Source: Clostridium grantii DSM 8605 (lineage in GTDB: Bacteria; Bacillota; Clostridia; Clostridiales; Clostridiaceae). From it: a stretch of 64,000 nt of DNA. Below, piece after piece: positions 25,801 to 33,635 of the stretch. A program made the translations under genes and the position numbers. The notes under the pieces were generated by a model. That model did not search any database and was not told the DNA's origin. It saw only the letters and a list, made by a program, of their open reading frames with translations. The stretch lies in assembly GCF_900129965.1 (NCBI RefSeq), contig NZ_FQXM01000002.1:62001-126000 (forward strand), read 5' to 3'. How positions within the stretch are numbered: position 1 is the stretch's first letter; every line of letters starts with the position of its first letter.

Positions 25801-26036
25801 ATGACCCGTGGTGGAATCCAGCGGTAGAAGATCAAGCAAGTGATAGAGCACACAGAATAGGACAAAAGAAAAATGTAGAGGTAATAAAATTAATTACAAA
25901 AGGAACTATTGAAGAAAAAATATTTGAACTTCAAGAAAAGAAAAAAGAAATTTTTAATAATGTAATGGATGAAGCAAGTGAGCAAAATTTTATAGCCAAA
26001 ATGGATGAAGAAGATTTAATTGATTTATTTGTGTAA
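22803..26036 (+). CDS. SNF2-family helicase with SWIM zinc finger
   Basis: 1077 residues. A SWIM finger (YCSCENNYGYKGHCKHI, near residues 76-92) is followed by a long SNF2-associated region. The two-lobed motor shows Walker A DEMGLGKTLQ, a DEAQ box IDEAQNIKNP, TGTPLENSLTELWS, and lobe-two motifs ISLKAGGTGLNLTGAD and DRAHRIGQ. These are bacterial RapA/SNF2-like ATPases thought to remodel DNA-protein or polymerase complexes. GAGGTG precedes the ATG. It is common in Clostridia with this domain order. No link to the upstream locus is shown beyond proximity. Confidence 0.95.
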   Translation: MINLSIDKIKSFTNDIVYKRAMQTYEENRIKDFDFEIIEGLGEELYKLKANVEGYLDEDDFYTTVIVSKNNILQSYCSCENNYGYKGHCKHIISLLIKLHFNSKGMYIELNRRSIDKLIANIKHGSGNLSIPEIELNMDVILCVEKDYNKQNYSLELKVGEKQQYIVKNMKKFINSINEKEELEFGKNFILNHKQHYFNEKDLKLIEIIKDIYEFNAINESYYGSSQGFLFKGKKVYLPENHLKRVLEILENKNFNLKFHNEDYPSCKIVNEELPLKFNIKNEKNNIVINQTNKLPIPFTKDGKYFFYNEVIYKPSNTQIELYRGLFNSLRKESQISINKDYIEEVAKFIIPAIKNISTEVSMDNNVKEGLIDEALKAEIYFDKIDDVITCELIFNYGDIKINPLNESNEKTEKVAIRDLTNENKIIDLLKHYSFQKNSKEYFLEEEEQLLEFISVGIEELEKLCEIFYSNSFKNIKIYSSSNVKTSLRINDKDLLEFDFNIEGVENNELKDVFDAIKIKKNYCRLKNGGFILLNSLGINDLSETIEYLNIKSSDLLNASVTLPKYNALYLNEKLKNNNEIIVERNKNFRETINNFKEIYENDFKVPKNLEKTLRDYQKIGFKWLRSLDEFKFGGILADEMGLGKTLQAASFINSKIEENSKNIFMVICPTSLVYNWESEFKKFTPDLKTTLVSGSKDLREKIIKDIKDEDVIITSYPLIRNDIELYKDICFSAVFIDEAQNIKNPNSQSAKAVKTINSKVNFAITGTPLENSLTELWSIFDFIMPGYLLSHSKFSKIYETPIVKNGDNKALLELNRHVKPFVLRRLKKDVALELPPKIEHKIIVDLSEEQKKLYASYVAAYKEEINEEIRKNGFGKSRIKILSALTRLRQICCEPSIFIENFEGTSAKMEALMELIETSIEENHRILIFSQFTSALKVIEDNIKKRKIKYLYLDGKTKSQDRINLVQEFNEGYGSIFLISLKAGGTGLNLTGADTVIHYDPWWNPAVEDQASDRAHRIGQKKNVEVIKLITKGTIEEKIFELQEKKKEIFNNVMDEASEQNFIAKMDEEDLIDLFV

Positions 26037-26095
26037 AAAAAGTATTATTCGTATTTAAAAATAATTTAAAAGAAATTGAATTTGGAGAGATATAT

Positions 26096-26821
26096 ATGAA
26101 TGAATACAATTACCGAGTTAAAAATGAATTGAAAATTTGGCAGATTAAAATAAGTAAAAAACCATCTTTAATAAATAATATCACCTTAAATACTCAAAAA
26201 AAGATGAATAGCTTAATACCAGAAAAAGCGCATGAGATAATTACGGCTACTATTAAAAATATGGTTAAGGTAGTGATTTTAGGATCTAAATATACTTCTA
26301 GATTGCCTTTAGAGGATTTAAATCTAGAAAAAAGAGAAGAAATAGTAGAAGAAAAGTTTAACTTTTATCAAAAGGCAGCGACTCTCACCGGAGTTGGTAC
26401 GGGAGCAGGTGGATTACTGTTAGGATTAGCTGATTTTCCAATACTTCTTAGCTTAAAGGTAAAATTTCTTTATGAAGTTGCTAGTATTTATGGATTTGAC
26501 GTGAGAGACTATAGAGAAAGACTTTATATTCTTTATATCTTTCAATTAGCATTTTCTAGTGGCAAGAAAAGACTTGAAGTATATGATAAAATTTTACATT
26601 GGGAAGAATATTCAAAAACACTGCCATTAGACATTGAAAGCTTTGACTGGAGAAGTTTTCAACAAGAGTACAGAGATTATATAGATTTAGCTAAAATGCT
26701 TCAAATAGTTCCAGTTATAGGAGCGGTAGTAGGGGGATATGCTAATTATAACCTTATAAAGAAGCTTAATGAAGTTGCTAAGAATTCATACAGATTAAGA
26801 ATAAAAGTTGATAATTGGTGA
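26096..26821 (+). CDS. EcsC family protein
   Basis: 241 residues. The central Gly-rich hydrophobic stretch ATLTGVGTGAGGLLLGLAD is followed by FPILLSLKVKFLYEVASIYG, which is diagnostic for EcsC-type proteins. A second Gly-rich helix (VPVIGAVVGGYANYNLI) lies near the C-terminus. The N-terminus is basic and helical. EcsC was named from the Bacillus ecs operon; its molecular role is unknown. It follows the SNF2 gene by 59 bases. Confidence 0.85.
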   Translation: MNEYNYRVKNELKIWQIKISKKPSLINNITLNTQKKMNSLIPEKAHEIITATIKNMVKVVILGSKYTSRLPLEDLNLEKREEIVEEKFNFYQKAATLTGVGTGAGGLLLGLADFPILLSLKVKFLYEVASIYGFDVRDYRERLYILYIFQLAFSSGKKRLEVYDKILHWEEYSKTLPLDIESFDWRSFQQEYRDYIDLAKMLQIVPVIGAVVGGYANYNLIKKLNEVAKNSYRLRIKVDNW

Positions 26822-26831
26822 TGCAAGTTTA

Positions 26832-26871
26832 AACAAAAATAAGAGATGCCTTAGCCTCTCTTATTTTTGTT
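26832..26871. terminator. Bidirectional terminator between EcsC-like gene and purE
   Basis: A perfect 15-base stem (AACAAAAATAAGAGA and its complement) with a 10-base loop. A/T tracts on both sides serve the two convergent genes. Confidence 0.9.
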
Positions 26872-26887
26872 GCATATACAATTAAAT

Positions 26888-27370
26888 TTAGTTATCTATA
26901 ATTGAATTTTGTAAAACATCTTGTTCCATGTTATTTTTGTAATTATTTAAAGCCATAGTTATGGAATTATCGTGAATGGCTAGAATTTTAGCGGCCATTA
27001 AAGCGGCATTTTTACTACCGTTTATAGCCATAGTAGCAACAGGAACACCTGGAGGCATTTGAGCTATTGATAAAAGTGAATCCATGCCACTTAAGTTACT
27101 AGATTTTATTGGAACACCAATTACAGGAACATTAGTTAATGAAGCCACCATGCCTGGTAAATGAGCTGCTCCACCAGCACCTGCGATTATAACAGATATG
27201 CCTCTTTCTACGCAAGAATTAGCATACTCATACATATAGTTAGGTGTTCTATGAGCGGAAACTACCATTATTTCATAATCAATATTTAATAATTTAAGAG
27301 TTTCAGCAGCTTCAGACATTACATTTAAATCAGATTTACTTCCCATGATTATACTTACTTTTAAACTCAT
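26888..27370 (-). CDS. purE: N5-carboxyaminoimidazole ribonucleotide mutase
   Basis: 160 residues, full length. The class I PurE motifs are clear: MGSKSDLNVM (phosphate binding), SAHRTPNYMYEYA with the catalytic His, and AGAGGAAHLPGMVASLT, then PVIGVPI and QMPPGVPVATMAI. It converts N5-CAIR to CAIR in purine synthesis. It is the second gene of a purK-purE pair with a 15-base gap. Other pur genes are not in the window. Confidence 0.97.
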   Translation of the reverse strand: MSLKVSIIMGSKSDLNVMSEAAETLKLLNIDYEIMVVSAHRTPNYMYEYANSCVERGISVIIAGAGGAAHLPGMVASLTNVPVIGVPIKSSNLSGMDSLLSIAQMPPGVPVATMAINGSKNAALMAAKILAIHDNSITMALNNYKNNMEQDVLQNSIIDN

Positions 27371-27385
27371 AATATACTTCCTTTC

Positions 27386-28549
27386 TTAATCATTTGATTT
27401 AATTTCTAAATTTTTCAAAGCATTTAAAGATTTTTCTACAGCTAGGGATAACGAAGAATCACATACAGTAATATGACCAAGTTTTTTTAAATAATGAGTA
27501 TTTTTCTTGCCATATAAGTGAACATAAATTTTATCATCTTTGAGTATTTTACTTAAACCTGCATATTGATAAGCTCCATTTACATATTCATTTCCTAAGA
27601 CGTTAACCATGGCTGCAGGATAAATTAAGTCTGTGGAGCCTAGAGGTAAGCCAGTGACTATTCTTAACAATTGTTCAAACTGAGAAGTTTCACAAGCTTC
27701 TAAGGTGTAGTGTCCAGAGTTATGTGGTCTAGGAGCGATTTCATTAATATAAACCTCCCCATTTGCTGTTAGAAAAAACTCTATACAGAACAAACCTATA
27801 TCATCTAAAGACTCTACAATTTTCATTGAAATTTCATGGATTTTATTTTCTATACTTGGGCTAATTTTTGCAGGTGCTTTTGTAAGTCGTAATATGCTAT
27901 CCTCATGAATATTCTCTACCACAGGGTAATGATTGCACTCTTTATTTTTGCCAATTGCTATTAATATAGATAGTTCTTTTGAATAATTTATATATTTTTC
28001 AGCTAACAGATTTGTACTATTAAGTTGTTCAAAACCCCAATCTAAGTCTGTAGGACTCTTTATAACACAATTACCCTTGCCATCATAGCCACCTTTAGAA
28101 CTTTTTAAAATAAAGGGAAAGCCTAGTTTTTTGCTACAATTTATTAAATCTTCTTTATTTGTTACTTTATAAAATTCGGGCACAGTAATATTAATAGATT
28201 TTAAAAAGGATTTTTGCTCATATTTATCTTGTATAAGTTTTAAAGTCTTACCAGAGGGAATAACAATATGCCCAGTATTCTCTAAATCTATTAAAATATC
28301 AGCATCTATATGCTCAAACTCATAGGTTATTACTTCACAAAGATTAGCAAGTTTTTTTATAGATTCCACATCAGAAAAGTTCGCAATTATTTTGTGATCT
28401 GCAACGCTCATGGCGGGAGCGAAGGGATTTGGATCAAGTATAGTAACAGTATAACCCAAACTTTTTGCCTTGATACTAAGCATTTTACCTAGCTGTCCAC
28501 CACCTATTATACCTATATTTGCAGGTGGATTTAGTGTGAAATTAATCAT
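27386..28549 (-). CDS. purK: N5-carboxyaminoimidazole ribonucleotide synthase
   Basis: 387 residues with an ATP-grasp fold. The N-terminal GIIGGGQLGKML nucleotide-binding turn, FPFILKSSKGGYDGKGN (ATP-grasp loop) and VYINEIAPRPHNSGHYT are typical of PurK. It carboxylates AIR using ATP and bicarbonate, giving the substrate of PurE downstream. An AGGAG lies just before the ATG. I see no purine riboswitch in the 70 bases between its start and the preceding terminator, and no convincing promoter. Confidence 0.97.
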   Translation of the reverse strand: MINFTLNPPANIGIIGGGQLGKMLSIKAKSLGYTVTILDPNPFAPAMSVADHKIIANFSDVESIKKLANLCEVITYEFEHIDADILIDLENTGHIVIPSGKTLKLIQDKYEQKSFLKSINITVPEFYKVTNKEDLINCSKKLGFPFILKSSKGGYDGKGNCVIKSPTDLDWGFEQLNSTNLLAEKYINYSKELSILIAIGKNKECNHYPVVENIHEDSILRLTKAPAKISPSIENKIHEISMKIVESLDDIGLFCIEFFLTANGEVYINEIAPRPHNSGHYTLEACETSQFEQLLRIVTGLPLGSTDLIYPAAMVNVLGNEYVNGAYQYAGLSKILKDDKIYVHLYGKKNTHYLKKLGHITVCDSSLSLAVEKSLNALKNLEIKSND

Positions 28550-28616
28550 ATAATTCTCCTTTGTTTATAATTTTATAAAAAATCAATGTATATGTTTTTC
28601 TCGAAGCATATATAAT

Positions 28617-28664
28617 AAAAAAGCCAACACCTGTCCCGTAAAAATAAAAGATAGGTGTTGGCTT
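28617..28664 (-). terminator. Terminator after the DUF2294 gene (upstream of purK)
   Basis: AAGCCAACACCT (28621-28632) pairs perfectly with 28653-28664. Read on the minus strand the stem is followed by a run of T. Confidence 0.85.
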
Positions 28665-28708
28665 ACGCTAAGACTGGTTTAAACCCTTCTAATGGTCTTC
28701 CAAAAGTA

Positions 28709-29071
28709 TTATTTTGTTAAAAGCTCTTGTAGATTTTCACTGACTGTTATAATTATAATTTTTTCTCCAGTTTTAGTACTAATATCTGAGTGGGTACTAA
28801 TAATATCTACATCAATTATTTCCTTTAATAAATCTTCAAGATATTCCCTAGCACTTTCGAATAATGTAGTTCTTACTTTTTTTATTAATTCTACTCCAGC
28901 AATAGTTTCAGAAAGTTTTTTTTCAGAGGGATTTAAGAAACCAATTAAACGTATAATGATTAAATCCTGTATAATCATTGTGTTTATTTGTTTGGGTCCT
29001 CTTCCCATATACTCTATTTCGAACTTGCTAACAGCTTCACTTATTTTTGATTCAACTTGACCTTTTGTCAT
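28709..29071 (-). CDS. DUF2294 domain protein
   Basis: 120 residues, full length for the domain. The conserved block YMGRGPKQINTMIIQDLIII with RLIGFLNPSEKKL, and the end IIDVDIISTHSDISTKTGEKIIIITVS, identify it. Members are small cytosolic proteins common in Firmicutes, of uncertain function. It is transcribed alone, between its own promoter and the terminator at 28617-28664. Confidence 0.88.
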   Translation of the reverse strand: MTKGQVESKISEAVSKFEIEYMGRGPKQINTMIIQDLIIIRLIGFLNPSEKKLSETIAGVELIKKVRTTLFESAREYLEDLLKEIIDVDIISTHSDISTKTGEKIIIITVSENLQELLTK

Positions 29072-29111
29072 TTAATCACCATCACTAAGTTTTAATTAAT
29101 ATATTGATACT

Positions 29112-29140
29112 ATATTACTAAAGATATTAACATTTATCAA
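29112..29140 (-). promoter_or_regulatory. Promoter of the DUF2294 gene
   Basis: On the minus strand TTGATA (29140-29135) and TAATAT (29117-29112) are 17 bases apart. Confidence 0.7.
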
Positions 29141-29299
29141 GAATTTATTAAAAAAAACATAAAAATTTATTAATAAATTATCAACATATTGAATTAATAT
29201 TCATTGTGATATAATTAAAGATGAAAGATTAAGAATTTATAGAATATAAAGTGGAAATATGTTAAGATTATTGAAGAAATAGATTATAGAGGTGATAAA

Positions 29300-29446
29300 A
29301 TGGAAGACAAAAAATATTGTCCAAAATGTTTAAAAGAAATTGAAATTATTAAGGGTTGCGGGTCGGTAAGTTATTTTTGCAATAGTTGTAATGAATTGAT
29401 TTCTAGTAAAAAGGTTTTAAGTAAGGAAGAAAAAGAAAAAAAATAA
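29300..29446 (+). CDS. Small zinc-ribbon protein, 48 residues
   Basis: A short gene with GAGGTG six bases before the ATG. It reads MEDKKYCPKCLKEIEIIKG with a second knuckle FCNSCNEL, so four Cys form a compact zinc ribbon similar to YfgJ-type proteins, then a Lys/Glu-rich tail. A TATAAT at 29210-29215 with a TTGAAT 15 bases upstream may drive it. The Cys pattern and the ribosome site both argue that it is real. Confidence 0.8.
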   Translation: MEDKKYCPKCLKEIEIIKGCGSVSYFCNSCNELISSKKVLSKEEKEKK

Positions 29447-29474
29447 TTTCTGCAAATACCTTAGTATTAATAAA

Positions 29475-29507
29475 AAGTGTCCTTTTAGATTTTTTAAGAG
29501 GACACTT
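29475..29507. repeat. 12-base-stem hairpin before the Gx transporter gene
   Basis: AAGTGTCCTTTT pairs with AAGAGGACACTT (one G-T pair) around a nine-base loop, ending 20 bases before the start codon. The T run follows only on the minus strand, so it is not a plus-strand terminator. It may be an mRNA processing or translation-control element. Confidence 0.5.
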
Positions 29508-29526
29508 AGAATTATAGGAGAGTATT

Positions 29527-30078
29527 ATGAATAAACTTAAAGAAGAAAATAAATATAAGACTAAAAATTCCGTTAGAGATATTGTTTTGATTGCTTTGCT
29601 TGTAGCGCAAGCAATAGTACTGAGCGCTATTGAAAGACTTATACCACTACCTACTACAATACCAGGTGCGAAACTAGGATTAGCTAATATTATTACTTTA
29701 ACAGCTATTTATTTATTTCCTTTCAAGGAAGCTTTTTCAGTGGTGTTATTAAAAACTATAATGACAGCTTTTGTATTAGGGTCTTTTTCAACATTCTTAT
29801 ATAGTTTTTCTGGGGCCGTGCTTAGTTTTGCAGTTATGTTTATTATGTATTTTATTTTAAAGGATAAGATAAGTACTATAGGTATAAGCGTAGCAGGGGC
29901 AATAGCACATAATTTGGGTCAATTGTTGATGGCAGCTTTTATCATAAAAAACCTTAATATTCTACTATACCTACCTTTTCTTATGGTCAGTGGTGTTGCC
30001 ACAGGTATAATAGTAGGATTAACAACAAACTTACTTTTGAAGTATTTGAAGAAAACAAAGTTATTTAAAGTAAAATAA
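29527..30078 (+). CDS. Gx transporter family membrane protein
   Basis: 183 residues with five or six spans. After a basic 17-residue start it shows ALLVAQAIVLSAIERLIPLP, then GAKLGLANIITLTAIYLFPF and GAIAHNLGQLLMAAFI, which match the family formerly named heptaprenyl diphosphate synthase component I (COG4769). The current view is that these are ECF-like transport proteins of unknown substrate. It lies 75 bases before gshAB and probably shares its transcript. Confidence 0.88.
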   Translation: MNKLKEENKYKTKNSVRDIVLIALLVAQAIVLSAIERLIPLPTTIPGAKLGLANIITLTAIYLFPFKEAFSVVLLKTIMTAFVLGSFSTFLYSFSGAVLSFAVMFIMYFILKDKISTIGISVAGAIAHNLGQLLMAAFIIKNLNILLYLPFLMVSGVATGIIVGLTTNLLLKYLKKTKLFKVK

Positions 30079-30153
30079 ATATAATTTTGCAGTTATATAT
30101 GAATAATTAATGATGATTAAAGGTGATTGAAATTGTATGAAGGAGTAAATAAT

Positions 30154-32493
30154 ATGAGTGAAGATAAATTTGAATTATTAAAAAGTATAAAGAAGTTAGG
30201 GATAGAAAAGGATTTAATTCAAGGGAATTTTGGTATAGAAAAAGAAAATGTTCGTGTAGATAAAAATGGTTATTTAGCATTGAGTCCTCATCCTAATGCT
30301 TTTGGAAGTAAATTAACTAATCCATATATAATAACGGATTTTTCCGAAAGTCAAATAGAGATGATAACTCCTACTTTTACAAAATTAGAAGAATGCTATG
30401 AATTTTTAGAAAATATTCACCGAATTGTATTAAATGAGTTGAAGGATGAATACCTATGGCCACAAAGTATGCCACCAAATTTGCCAGAAGAAGAATATAT
30501 TCCAGTAGCAAATTATGAAGATAATGCTGATGGGAATTACCAAAGATTATATAGAGACCATATTGCAGCAGTTTATGGTAAAAAGAAATTATTGATATCA
30601 GGGATACATTATAATTTTTCTTTTGCAGATAAATTTTTAGAAACATTGTATAAGGGGTTGGGTGAAAAAGACTCTTTCAAGAATTTTAAGGATGATGTTT
30701 ATCTTAAAATATGTAGAAACTTTTATAGATATAGTCCTATATTGATTTACCTTTTCGGAGCTAGTCCATCTGTGCATAGTAGCTTTGACTCAAGAGAGCT
30801 AGAAAATTTAGACAAGATTAGCGAAGATAGTTATGCTGTTCCTAAGGCTACTTCAATGAGAAATAGTGATAAAGGATATAGAAACTTAGAAAAATTTATA
30901 GTATCTTATGAAAGTGTGGAAGCTTATGCTAGAGATATAACTGCTTTAGTGGAAGCAGAATTAATTCAAAGTCCAAAAGAATATTATAGTCCAATTAGAT
31001 TAAAAACAAAAAAGGATAAAAATATTCTAAAATATTTACTAGAAAAAGGAATCGATTATGTAGAATTGAGGTTTTTAGACTTAAATCCTTTAAGTAAAAT
31101 AGGAATTGACTTGGAAACTTTACAATTTATACATTTGTTTATCATTTATTCTTTATTGAAAAAAGAAAAGAATAAAAAAATAGAACTATTCCATCTTGAG
31201 AATAGTGATTTAGTAGCTTCTTTTGGAAGACAGGAAGATATGCAAATTAAGATAAGTAAAGATGAAGAAGTATCTTTTGATGATTGGGCAAAAAATATTA
31301 TTAATGAGATGAAAAACATGGTTAAAGAAATAGGGGTTAATGATGAATATTTTTCTTTAATAATAAAAAATGCTGAAGATAAAATCAAACACAAACATAA
31401 AAGTAATTCATCAATTATTTACGAAGGTATAAAAGAAAAAAACTATATAGATTATCATATGGGTAAGGCCATTGAATATGCAGCTTTAAATCAAATAAAT
31501 CAATTTAATTTATTAGGATATGAAGATTTAGAGTTATCCACTCAAATACTTTTAAAAGATGCAATAAAAAGAGGAACAAAAGTAGAAGTAATTGATAGAA
31601 ATGAAAACTTTATTATGCTTTCTAAAGATGATAAAGTCGAGTATATAAAACAAGCTACAAAAACATCTTTGGACTCCTATAGCACTGTTTTGATTATGGA
31701 AAATAAATCTGTAACAAAAATGGTATTGGAAAAAAACAATATTAGAGTTCCAGAAGGAAAAAATTATGATGAAATTATACTTGCAAAAGATGATTATTCA
31801 TTGTTCAAAGGAAAAGCTATTGTAATAAAACCTAAGTCAACTAATTTTGGATTAGGGATTACTATTTTCAAAGAAGAGTTTTCTCAAAATCTATATAATA
31901 GAGCAATAGATATTGCATTTAGTCATGATTCTTCTGTTATTATTGAAGAATTTATAGAAGGTAAGGAATATAGAATATTTGTAATAGGAGATCAAGTTGT
32001 AGGAATTTTACATAGGGTTCCAGCTAATATTTGTGGTGATGGAAAGAAAACCATAAAAGAGTTAGTTTACGAAAAGAATCTAGATCCCCTTAGAGGCAAA
32101 GGTTATAAAACCCCCTTAGAAAAAATAAACCTTGGTGAGGCAGAAGAAATTTTCTTAGAAGCGCAAGGATTTAACTTTGATTATATTCCTGGTGATAATC
32201 AAATAGTATATTTGAGGGAAAATTCTAATGTGAGTACTGGGGGAGATAGTATAGATTATACAGATGATATCCCAGATGGATACAAGAAAGTAGCTATAGC
32301 TGCTGCTAGAGCAGTAGGAGCTACAATTTGTGGGGTTGATATGATGATTAAGAATTTGAATGAAGGTTATAAAGAAGAAAACTATGGCATTATAGAGTTG
32401 AATTTTAACCCGGCAATTCATATTCATTGTTATCCGTATAAAGGTAAAAATAGAAAGCTTGGAGATAAAATTCTTGATATTTTAGGATTTTAA
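30154..32493 (+). CDS. gshAB: Bifunctional glutamate-cysteine ligase/glutathione synthetase
   Basis: 779 residues from ATG 30154 (AAGGAG eight bases upstream); an in-frame TTG at 30127 is less likely. The N-terminal half is a gamma-proteobacterial-type glutamate-cysteine ligase (FGIEKENVRVDKNGYLALSPHP, ITDFSESQIEMITP, WPQSMPP). The C-terminal third is an ATP-grasp domain (AIVIKPKSTNFGLGITIF, EEFIEGKEYRIFVIGDQVVG, IIELNFNPAIHIHCYP). The fusion makes glutathione from Glu, Cys and Gly in one protein. Only some Clostridia carry it, so it may have been gained by transfer. A YitT-family gene follows. Confidence 0.95.
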   Translation: MSEDKFELLKSIKKLGIEKDLIQGNFGIEKENVRVDKNGYLALSPHPNAFGSKLTNPYIITDFSESQIEMITPTFTKLEECYEFLENIHRIVLNELKDEYLWPQSMPPNLPEEEYIPVANYEDNADGNYQRLYRDHIAAVYGKKKLLISGIHYNFSFADKFLETLYKGLGEKDSFKNFKDDVYLKICRNFYRYSPILIYLFGASPSVHSSFDSRELENLDKISEDSYAVPKATSMRNSDKGYRNLEKFIVSYESVEAYARDITALVEAELIQSPKEYYSPIRLKTKKDKNILKYLLEKGIDYVELRFLDLNPLSKIGIDLETLQFIHLFIIYSLLKKEKNKKIELFHLENSDLVASFGRQEDMQIKISKDEEVSFDDWAKNIINEMKNMVKEIGVNDEYFSLIIKNAEDKIKHKHKSNSSIIYEGIKEKNYIDYHMGKAIEYAALNQINQFNLLGYEDLELSTQILLKDAIKRGTKVEVIDRNENFIMLSKDDKVEYIKQATKTSLDSYSTVLIMENKSVTKMVLEKNNIRVPEGKNYDEIILAKDDYSLFKGKAIVIKPKSTNFGLGITIFKEEFSQNLYNRAIDIAFSHDSSVIIEEFIEGKEYRIFVIGDQVVGILHRVPANICGDGKKTIKELVYEKNLDPLRGKGYKTPLEKINLGEAEEIFLEAQGFNFDYIPGDNQIVYLRENSNVSTGGDSIDYTDDIPDGYKKVAIAAARAVGATICGVDMMIKNLNEGYKEENYGIIELNFNPAIHIHCYPYKGKNRKLGDKILDILGF

Positions 32494-32533
32494 ATAGTTA
32501 TAAATAAGCAAACGAATAGGAAGTGTTACCAAG

Positions 32534-33406
32534 ATGAAAAATTTAAAGAAGACGGTAATAGAGTATATTTCAATATTAGCATCTTGTAGTATAATAGCGT
32601 TTGCTATAACTGCTATTTTGAAGCCTAATAATTTGATATCAGGGGGAGTTACGGGAGCATCAATATTGTTAGAAAAAGTAGTAAATATCAACTATACTTA
32701 TATTTTTTACTTTCTTTCAATTATTGTATTGATAAGTACTTATTTTACCTTAGGAAAAAAACAAGCAGAAAAGATAGCTATATATTCTATACTTTTACCA
32801 TCTACTATTGTTGTATTTGATAAGATGAATTTAAAGTTTGTTGAAAATGATATTTTTCTTTCTTGTATTTACTTTGGAATATTAATTGGAATTGGAGCAG
32901 GAATCACATTAAAAACTGGATATTCTCAAGGTGGAACTGATTCAATAGCTAAGATTATTCATAAAAAATATTTGCCCTTTGTAGGAATAAGTCAAATAAT
33001 TTTAAGTGCGGATATTTCTATAATACTTCTATCCACTTTAATATTTGATTTAAGAACTGCACTTTATGGAATATTAACTCAAGTAGTAATTGCAAAAACT
33101 ATTGATGTAATTTTATTTGGTTTTGGTTCTAGGAAAGTAAAAATAGAAATAATCAGTAAGGAAAGTGAAGTTATTTCTAAATTTATTATTAATGAAGTAC
33201 GTCGTGGAATAAGCACCTATGAAATTAAAGGTGGTTATACAAGGAAAAGTAAAGTTAAAATAACTTGTATATGTACTCCACGAGAAGCTACTATGATTAA
33301 AACATTCATATCAAAAACAGATGTACAATCTTTTGTATACTTAACTCCAATTTTAACGGTTTGGGGTGAAGGTTTAGGCTTTGAATCTTTGATGGAAGAA
33401 AACTAA
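32534..33406 (+). CDS. YitT family membrane protein
   Basis: 290 residues: about five N-terminal spans (DUF161; SGGVTGASILLEK near residue 37, KTGYSQGGTDSIAKIIHKK near 132) and a C-terminal DUF2179 domain of about 80 residues (RRGISTYEIKGGYTRKSKVKI, ending FVYLTPILTVWGEGL). It is a widespread Firmicute family with no settled role. It starts 40 bases after gshAB and may belong to the same transcript, ending at the terminator 33412-33443. Confidence 0.92.
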   Translation: MKNLKKTVIEYISILASCSIIAFAITAILKPNNLISGGVTGASILLEKVVNINYTYIFYFLSIIVLISTYFTLGKKQAEKIAIYSILLPSTIVVFDKMNLKFVENDIFLSCIYFGILIGIGAGITLKTGYSQGGTDSIAKIIHKKYLPFVGISQIILSADISIILLSTLIFDLRTALYGILTQVVIAKTIDVILFGFGSRKVKIEIISKESEVISKFIINEVRRGISTYEIKGGYTRKSKVKITCICTPREATMIKTFISKTDVQSFVYLTPILTVWGEGLGFESLMEEN

Positions 33407-33411
33407 GACTG

Positions 33412-33443
33412 AAAAAATGCGACACTTTGGTGTTGCATTTTTT
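33412..33443 (+). terminator. Terminator after the YitT gene
   Basis: AAAAAATGCGACAC pairs with GTGTTGCATTTTTT (one G-T pair) around a four-base loop. Confidence 0.9.
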
Positions 33444-33635
33444 ATTTTCATTACTTAAGTCAAAAAAATATTATAAAGGAATTTTCAACGGTTTATGTTA
33501 TAATGAAATTTGTTGATTTTTATTAAAAACAATATGTATAAATATAAAAAATATGGTAAATAATACTGAATAAGAGTAAACAAACATTTGTTCATGTTAT
33601 TATATTTAAATGAAGAAAAATGGGGTTGAATTGTA

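Noticed and set aside
28550..28708. Purine riboswitch upstream of purKE
   Set aside because: The conserved purine-aptamer core is absent; the structure is explained by a terminator and a short palindrome.
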